Of a DNA stretch of 64,000 nucleotides, positions 59,720 to 64,000 are shown piece after piece. The stretch is from Bradyrhizobium stylosanthis (GTDB lineage Bacteria > Pseudomonadota > Alphaproteobacteria > Rhizobiales > Xanthobacteraceae). Position 1 is the first letter of the stretch; the number at the start of each line of letters is the position of its first letter. Under the pieces are notes generated by a model. It was not told where the DNA came from and did not search any database. It saw only the letters and a list, made by a program, of their open reading frames with translations. The stretch lies in NCBI RefSeq assembly GCF_001641335.1, contig NZ_LVEM01000001.1:1772580-1836579 (forward strand), read 5' to 3'. Made by a program: the position numbers and the translations under genes.

Positions 59720-60439
59720 TCAGGCCATCGGCCCGAGGGCCTTGATGATGGTGTTCTTGAGCGCCAGGGACACTTGTTGGGTGCTCCAATCGTTCTGGTG
59801 CAGCTTGTCGGGATCACCCGTGTCGATCAATTGCTCGAACGAGACATTGTTCTGCACGTGCCAATGCCGCATCAGCGACCAGCGCTGAAACAAATTCACT
59901 TCGGCCTCGTTGGCGGCTTCGCGGATCAGCCGGACCATCTTGTCAGCGAGCTCAGCGCGGTCGTCCCAAAGCATCTTCGTCACATATTGCGGATCGATCA
60001 TCAGAACCTCGAAGCCGCGCGCGCGTAGTTGCGCCAGGCCCTTCCTGATGTTCCCGGCGACCACATCCACGTCGTATTTGTCGTTGTGAAAGACCGCGTT
60101 GGTTCCGACCTGCCAGATGACCAATGCCGGATCGTCACGAAAAATATCGGCCTCGAAGCGTCCGAGCTCCTCGTTTGCCTCTTCGCCGCCCTTGCCCCGG
60201 TTCAGCACGTCGATCCGGATGTCCGGCCGCTGCACCACGTCCTTGAAGTACTGCCGCAAATACATCTCCAGCCGATACGGATACGGGACGACATCGGCCC
60301 GTCCAGCCGTTGACGACGAGCCCATGGCGACGATGCGCACGGGTCCCTTGCCGTCCAACGCCTGTCGAAGCCGCATCAGCGGATATTTGAGGTCGACGAT
60401 CGCAGCGGGAAATTCGATGGTCGGCAAATTGTCGGGCAT
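59720..60439 (-). CDS. SGNH/GDSL-type hydrolase
   Basis: A 239-residue protein. SGNH block residues: Ser in VAMGSSSTAG (block I), Gly in NRGKGGEEAN, Asn in WQVGTNAV, and Asp/His in DPDKLHQND (block V). It is probably an esterase or acyl hydrolase; there is no clear signal peptide from the ATG at 60439 (GAGGAGG site), so it would be cytoplasmic. A longer upstream frame gives no leader either. It lies convergent to the phosphatase gene with 15 bases between. Confidence 0.83.
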   Translation of the reverse strand: MPDNLPTIEFPAAIVDLKYPLMRLRQALDGKGPVRIVAMGSSSTAGRADVVPYPYRLEMYLRQYFKDVVQRPDIRIDVLNRGKGGEEANEELGRFEADIFRDDPALVIWQVGTNAVFHNDKYDVDVVAGNIRKGLAQLRARGFEVLMIDPQYVTKMLWDDRAELADKMVRLIREAANEAEVNLFQRWSLMRHWHVQNNVSFEQLIDTGDPDKLHQNDWSTQQVSLALKNTIIKALGPMA

Positions 60440-60543
60440 GAAATGGCCTCCTCGACGATCTAAAGTTGCATTTATAGCCCAGTCCTGGAGTTGCCGCCAT
60501 TGCAAGCGCAATTCACCCCGCGCAATAGTCGGTGAAGGTTCAA

Positions 60544-61239
60544 ATGACGGAGAGCACCGTGCAGGGAAAAGTCATTGTCGTGACCGGCGCGCTCGGCGCG
60601 CTCGGCAAGGTGGTCGCCGAGACCGCGCAGGCACGCGGCGCGCGCATCGCCGGTATCGACCATGCGCCCTCGCAAATCCCCGCAACGACAGAGCGCATCG
60701 AAATCGGCGGTGTCAACCTGTCCGATGCAATACAGGCGAAGAACGCCGTCGATGCGGCCGCAAAGCATTTCGGTCGGCTCGACGCATTGATCAACATCGC
60801 CGGCGGCTTTGCCTTCGAGACGGTCGGCGACGGCGACATCAAGACGTGGCAACGCATGCATGCGCTGAACGTGCTCACCGCGCTCAACGCCTCGCACGCG
60901 GCACTGCCGCACCTCGCCGCCTCCAAGGCCGGCCGCATCGTCAATATCGGCGCCATGGGTGCGCTTCAGGCCGGCTCCGGCATGGGTCCCTATGCGGCTT
61001 CGAAGGCCGGCGTGCACCGCCTCACCGAGGCATTGGCGAGCGAGTGGAAGGGCAAGGTCACGGTCAACGCCGTGCTGCCGTCGATCATCGACACCAAGGC
61101 CAACCGCGCCGACATGCCGAAAACCGACTTTTCCAAATGGGTGACGCCGCAGGAGCTCGCCGAGGTCATCCTGTTTCTTGTCAGCGACGCCGCAAGCGGC
61201 ATCACGGGCGCGCTGATCCCGGTCGGCGGGCGGGTGTAA
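60544..61239 (+). CDS. SDR family oxidoreductase
   Basis: A 231-residue short-chain dehydrogenase. The dinucleotide motif is TGALGALG (a variation on TGxxxGxG with Leu in place of the sixth Gly position). NIAG, the Ser strand (VNIGAMGAL) and the catalytic YAASKAG are intact. The ATG at 60544 follows GAAGG; a GTG at 60532 adds four residues. It ends directly before the convergent GrlR-like gene. Substrate unknown. Confidence 0.88.
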   Translation: MTESTVQGKVIVVTGALGALGKVVAETAQARGARIAGIDHAPSQIPATTERIEIGGVNLSDAIQAKNAVDAAAKHFGRLDALINIAGGFAFETVGDGDIKTWQRMHALNVLTALNASHAALPHLAASKAGRIVNIGAMGALQAGSGMGPYAASKAGVHRLTEALASEWKGKVTVNAVLPSIIDTKANRADMPKTDFSKWVTPQELAEVILFLVSDAASGITGALIPVGGRV

Positions 61240-61587
61240 TCAATCCGGCACCAGCAGCCGTAGATTACCCTTGAAACGAATGCTCTGCTTGCCCGCGAGC
61301 GCAATGCCTTCGCCGTACGCGGTCTCGTCATTGTAGGTGCCGCTGAAGCCGATGGTCACGACCTTGCGGCCCCATACCGGGCGCTCGTCGAACGAAGGCG
61401 AGTGCTCCTCGTTGGTCAGTTCGCCTTTCCATTTGCCGTCGGCCGAGGTGTAGCTGCCGTAGGCGAAGAAGAATGAATCGCCGCCCCGCATGGTACCGTC
61501 GCGCAGCACCATGACGCCCTGGTTGCCGCCCTGGACGGCGTCCAGCATCTCGATGCGGATGTGATAGAGCCCATTCCTGATCGTCAT
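61240..61587 (-). CDS. GrlR-like protein, single domain
   Basis: A 115-residue one-domain relative of the second halves of the two larger GrlR-like proteins: NGLYHIRIEMLDAVQGGNQGVMVLRDGTMRGGDSFFFAYGSYTSADGKW, EHSPSFDERPVWGRK and TIGFSGTY. The ATG at 61587 has no clear ribosome site; an upstream in-frame start (61647) would add 20 unrelated residues. It abuts the SDR gene end to end. Its length and solitary domain match the typical GrlR. Confidence 0.75.
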   Translation of the reverse strand: MTIRNGLYHIRIEMLDAVQGGNQGVMVLRDGTMRGGDSFFFAYGSYTSADGKWKGELTNEEHSPSFDERPVWGRKVVTIGFSGTYNDETAYGEGIALAGKQSIRFKGNLRLLVPD

Positions 61588-61715
61588 CTTTGCAAGGTGC
61601 CCGACTGTCCCGTTCGCAGGATAGCCGCACCATCGGTTCCCGGGCAAATGCCGGGGGAGCCCGAAGTCCGATCCGGGCTAGACTGCCCGCAACTGATTCT
61701 CCGATCGGACCACCC

Positions 61716-62402
61716 GTGGAAACCGCGCTTTATCTACCCGTCAAACGCTTCCTCGAAGAGCTCGGCTTCACCGTGAAAGGCGAGATCGGCGGCTGCGATC
61801 TCGTTGGGCTCAGCGCAGGCGATCCGCCCGTCGTGGTGATCGGCGAGCTCAAGCTCGCCTTCAATCTCGAGCTGATCCTGCAGGCGGTCGACCGCGCGCC
61901 GGCCGGCGACGAGGTCTGGATCGCCGCGAAAATGTCCGTGCGCGGCAAGGGACGCGAGAGCGACGCGCGCTACCGCAATCTCTGCCGGCGGCTCGGCTTC
62001 GGGATGCTCGGGGTCACCGACCGCGGCCAGGTTGAGGTGCTGGTGAAACCGCCGACGGCGGCCCCGCGCCGCGAGCCGAAGATTCGCTCGCGACTCGTGG
62101 CCGAACACCAGCGCCGCCAGGGCGATCCGGCGCTCGGCGGCAGCACCCGGGCACCGATCATGACGGCCTACCGGCAGCAGGCGCTCGCCTGCGCCGCGGC
62201 ACTCGCCGAGGGACCGCAGCGCGTGCGCGATCTGCGCGAGCGCTGTCCCGATGCCGGCAAGATCTTGCTTAACAATGTGTATGGTTGGTTCGAGCGGGCC
62301 GAGCGGGGAATTTACGGGCTGACCGCGGCCGGACATGCCGCCCTGAAACGCTGGCCGCAACAAAGCGTTGCGATCGCTGCGGGTGCGGCGTCACCGCCCT
62401 GA
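61716..62402 (+). CDS. DUF2161 family PD-(D/E)XK-type protein
   Basis: A 228-residue protein. The PD-(D/E)XK-like motif is in GGCDLVGLSAGDPPVVVIGELKL (Asp, then Glu-x-Lys), followed by a helix. The C-terminal part (about 150-228) is a winged-helix-like module (QRVRDLRERCPDAGKILLNNVYGWFERAERGIYGLTAAG). The family is annotated as a phosphodiesterase/nuclease of unknown role. It starts at a GTG (61716), where homology begins. Cytoplasmic; it stands alone between the GrlR-like gene and the next small gene. Confidence 0.85.
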   Translation: METALYLPVKRFLEELGFTVKGEIGGCDLVGLSAGDPPVVVIGELKLAFNLELILQAVDRAPAGDEVWIAAKMSVRGKGRESDARYRNLCRRLGFGMLGVTDRGQVEVLVKPPTAAPRREPKIRSRLVAEHQRRQGDPALGGSTRAPIMTAYRQQALACAAALAEGPQRVRDLRERCPDAGKILLNNVYGWFERAERGIYGLTAAGHAALKRWPQQSVAIAAGAASPP

Positions 62403-62497
62403 CACCCGACCGGTGCATAGCTGTGATGCCACATTGATTTCATATTGCAATGCAACATCTCCAGCACTAGGTATCCCGGCATCGAAACGAGGCCGTT

Positions 62498-62803
62498 ATG
62501 AGCGCAGACTGGAATACCAAATATGGCACGCGGCGCGTGCGTCACGATCCGCCCACCCTGGACGAGGCGATCTTCGCCGCCGTCGGTATCACCGACGACC
62601 AGGAGCAGCAGGCCGAGATCGCCGCAGCCCTGATGGGCATGCCGCTCGATGTCGTCCAGGCCGAGGTCAAGAAGCAGGCCCGCACCAACAGCCGCATCAC
62701 CGCGACGCGCGTGATCGCCGGCGAACAGGGCGCCCAGCGCTCGGTGGTGGTGGAGCGCCGCGTCGTCCGCCGCTTCAGCACCGCGACGCGCACCGGCACC
62801 TGA
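62498..62803 (+). CDS. Small conserved hypothetical protein
   Basis: A 101-residue basic protein (MSADWNTKYGTRRVRHDPPTLDEAIFAAVGITDDQEQQAEIAAALMG...). The front has a DEAIFAA helix; the tail is Arg/Val rich (VVVERRVVRRFSTATR). Common in Bradyrhizobium, function unknown. No signal peptide. A TTGCA-A-TGCAA palindrome lies 42 bases upstream of the ATG, in an AT-rich stretch that may hold the promoter. A bidirectional terminator follows. Confidence 0.75.
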   Translation: MSADWNTKYGTRRVRHDPPTLDEAIFAAVGITDDQEQQAEIAAALMGMPLDVVQAEVKKQARTNSRITATRVIAGEQGAQRSVVVERRVVRRFSTATRTGT

Positions 62804-62827
62804 GCTCTCATTTCGCGATCCCAATAC

Positions 62828-62859
62828 AAAAGCGGACCGGTTTTGCCGGTCCGCTTTTT
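62828..62859. terminator. Bidirectional rho-independent terminator
   Basis: AAAAGCGGACCGG and CCGGTCCGCTTTT form a perfect 13-bp stem with a five-base loop and T runs on both strands. It ends the small gene on the left and the GNAT gene on the right. Confidence 0.95.
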
Positions 62860-62882
62860 GATTCCAATATCCGCTTCTGAAT

Positions 62883-63494
62883 TCAGGCGGCGCGATTGCC
62901 GTACATGCTGGAGATGATCTTCCAGCACGTTGAGTTGAAGCTGAGCAGAGCACGACCAGCCTTGAAGGGCGAGGCCGCGAGATCGGCGAGCTCGTCTTCG
63001 GTGGTCTTGACCAGATCGATCGTGCCGGTCGATTCGCCATGCCGGAACTGCAGGTGCGCTCCGAACTTCCTGGCGAGCGCCCGCATCGCGTGGTTCTCGG
63101 CGCCGGTGGTGATGCGCAGGCGCTTGTAGCCCTTCCAGCGCGCTTCCGCGATCAGCCGGCTGAACAACACGGTGCCGACGTTCTGGCGGCGCGCGGAGGC
63201 TTCCACGCTGAAGGCCACCTCGGGCAGCGAATCGCCCTCCGGCGGATGCAGCTCGGCCGCACCGCGGACCACGCCGTCGACGATATAGGCGACGATTACG
63301 GTGCCGTCCTCGGCGCAACGCGCGGCGTAGCGCTCGATGAAGCTGTCGTCGAGAAAGCCGTTGAAACGGTCGTGCCGGCTTTCGGCATCGAGTCTGAGCA
63401 GGTGATCGCGCAGAAGCGGCAACTCTTCCTGCTGGCTCAGGGTCCGCACATAGCCCTGGACGGACGGCGCGCGAACGGTGTCTTCAAGTACCAC
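62883..63494 (-). CDS. GNAT family N-acetyltransferase
   Basis: A 203-residue acetyltransferase. The acetyl-CoA site is VEASARRQNVGTVLFSRLI (Arg/Gln-x-x-Gly), preceded by LPEVAFSV. A HDRFNGFLDDSFIERYAARC segment at the N-terminus is typical of a group with the acceptor helix. It starts at a GTG (63494) with an AGGAG site. It is separated from the neighbouring small gene by a bidirectional terminator. The substrate is unknown. A C-terminal extension (FKAGRALLSFNSTCWKI) is not shared with most GNATs. Confidence 0.88.
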   Translation of the reverse strand: MVLEDTVRAPSVQGYVRTLSQQEELPLLRDHLLRLDAESRHDRFNGFLDDSFIERYAARCAEDGTVIVAYIVDGVVRGAAELHPPEGDSLPEVAFSVEASARRQNVGTVLFSRLIAEARWKGYKRLRITTGAENHAMRALARKFGAHLQFRHGESTGTIDLVKTTEDELADLAASPFKAGRALLSFNSTCWKIISSMYGNRAA

Positions 63495-63646
63495 GTCAAA
63501 ACTCCTCTTGGTGTCCCTCGAGGAGGCGTTCGAATCCCTAGGCTCCCTATATTGTGCATCGCAACAAGGTTTTCAAGGCGGGAGCCTGCCCAACTTAGCG
63601 GCACCGGAAGCGACTAATTCGTTAACAAAATCAAAGCCCCGTAATC

Positions 63647-64000
63647 TTACAGGACCAGCTGCGTCTGGGTCACGACGGCGACCAGCTTGCCGTCCTCGGT
63701 CTCCAGCCGGGTGGTCCAGACCTGGGTCCGCCGGCCCCGGTGGACCGGGGTTGCAGTGGCGATCACGGTGGTTCCCTCCTTGGCGCCGCCGATGAAGTTG
63801 GTCTTGCTCTCCAGCGTTGTCGTGCCCTTGGCGTCCTCCGGCAGGTTGATCACGGTCGCCGCCGCGCCGACGGAGTCGGCCAAGGCCATCACCGCGCCGC
63901 CATGGATGGTGTGGTGAAGGGTACAGAGGTCCGGCCGGACCATCATCCGCGCCACCACGCGGTCCTTCCCGGCCTCGACGAATTCGACGCCCTTGAGCTC
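63647..64000 (-). CDS. PaaI-type thioesterase, N-terminus outside window
   Basis: Reading from the right edge, 117 codons are visible. The hotdog-fold pattern is clear: LHHTIHGGAVMALADSVGAAAT (active-site HGG and acidic residue), then TLESKTNFIGGAKEGTTVIATATPVHRGRRTQVWTTRL and the final strand VVTQTQLVL. Such enzymes hydrolyse aryl- or acyl-CoA thioesters in the cytoplasm. The start codon lies beyond the window; the first visible residues are ELKGVEFVEAG, so only a short N-terminal part is missing. Confidence 0.9.
   Translation of the reverse strand, partial: ELKGVEFVEAGKDRVVARMMVRPDLCTLHHTIHGGAVMALADSVGAAATVINLPEDAKGTTTLESKTNFIGGAKEGTTVIATATPVHRGRRTQVWTTRLETEDGKLVAVVTQTQLVL

Noticed and set aside
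62446..62456. TTGCA-A-TGCAA palindrome as a specific operator
   Set aside because: Only five-base arms and no regulator nearby; mentioned with the gene at 62498 but not called a site.
63528..63538. GTTCGAATCCC, resembling a tRNA T loop
   Set aside because: Flanking bases do not pair into a T stem or an acceptor stem, and no D or anticodon arm is present.

Overview
The window looks like chromosomal DNA of a Bradyrhizobium-type alphaproteobacterium. It is GC-rich throughout. It carries families typical of that group: DUF3551, DUF6894, DUF982, DUF2735, DUF2778, DUF1127 and PsiF proteins, a eukaryotic-type glutamine synthetase GSII, minCDE, and palindromic intergenic repeats of the kind scattered through Bradyrhizobium genomes. 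I see no rRNA, tRNA, insertion sequence, prophage or CRISPR array. Codon use is even, so most of the window reads as core or lineage-conserved chromosome. The genus assignment is inference.

Layout. 1-3.2 kb: small secreted and hypothetical proteins, a CATCH cytochrome c and an SH3-like protein with a 21-bp tandem repeat. 3.4-5.8 kb: 3-hydroxybenzoate 4-monooxygenase (mobA) divergent from a MarR regulator. 5.9-10.8 kb: envelope proteins, an L,D-transpeptidase and small exported proteins. 10.8-13.0 kb: a soluble PAS-PAS hybrid histidine kinase. 13.4-15.3 kb: the minCDE operon. 15.6-16.5 kb: panB. 16.5-22.8 kb: an ABC-transporter and catabolic cluster (binding protein, TetR, permease, epimerase-like, GNAT, DapA-like aldolase, ATPase). 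23-27 kb: an orphan TRAP binding protein, a MarR regulator and a tannase/feruloyl-esterase-like enzyme. 27-32.7 kb: small proteins, then a divergent TetR-controlled module (tautomerase-like, enoyl-CoA hydratase, 2-keto-4-pentenoate hydratase). 32.8-45.7 kb: chemoreceptor, flavin and nitro reductases, AraC regulator, hydrolases, a large phosphodiesterase and an ABC-F ATPase. 45.9-52 kb: arylamine N-acetyltransferase, SulP permease, amidohydrolase and a winged-helix/TPR protein. 52-64 kb: three GrlR-like proteins, glnII with a divergent GstI-like gene, and assorted enzymes.

Regulation is the richest layer. In non-coding DNA I find four matches to the EcfG general-stress promoter (GGAAC-N16/17-CGTT), three perfect CtrA-type boxes (TTAA-N7-TTAA), one FNR/FixK box, one sigma-54 promoter for glnII, and operator-like palindromes. 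The palindromes sit beside the MarR gene at 5.3 kb, on both sides of the TetR gene at 17.6 kb, and as a pair beside the TetR gene at 31.2 kb.

The best candidate for an undescribed system is the 16.5-22.8 kb cluster. Its TetR gene is bracketed by two copies of one 16-bp palindrome, placed to control both the binding-protein gene and the permease-to-ATPase operon. The substrate is unknown. Second is the set of three GrlR-like genes within 9 kb, with no type III secretion genes in view.
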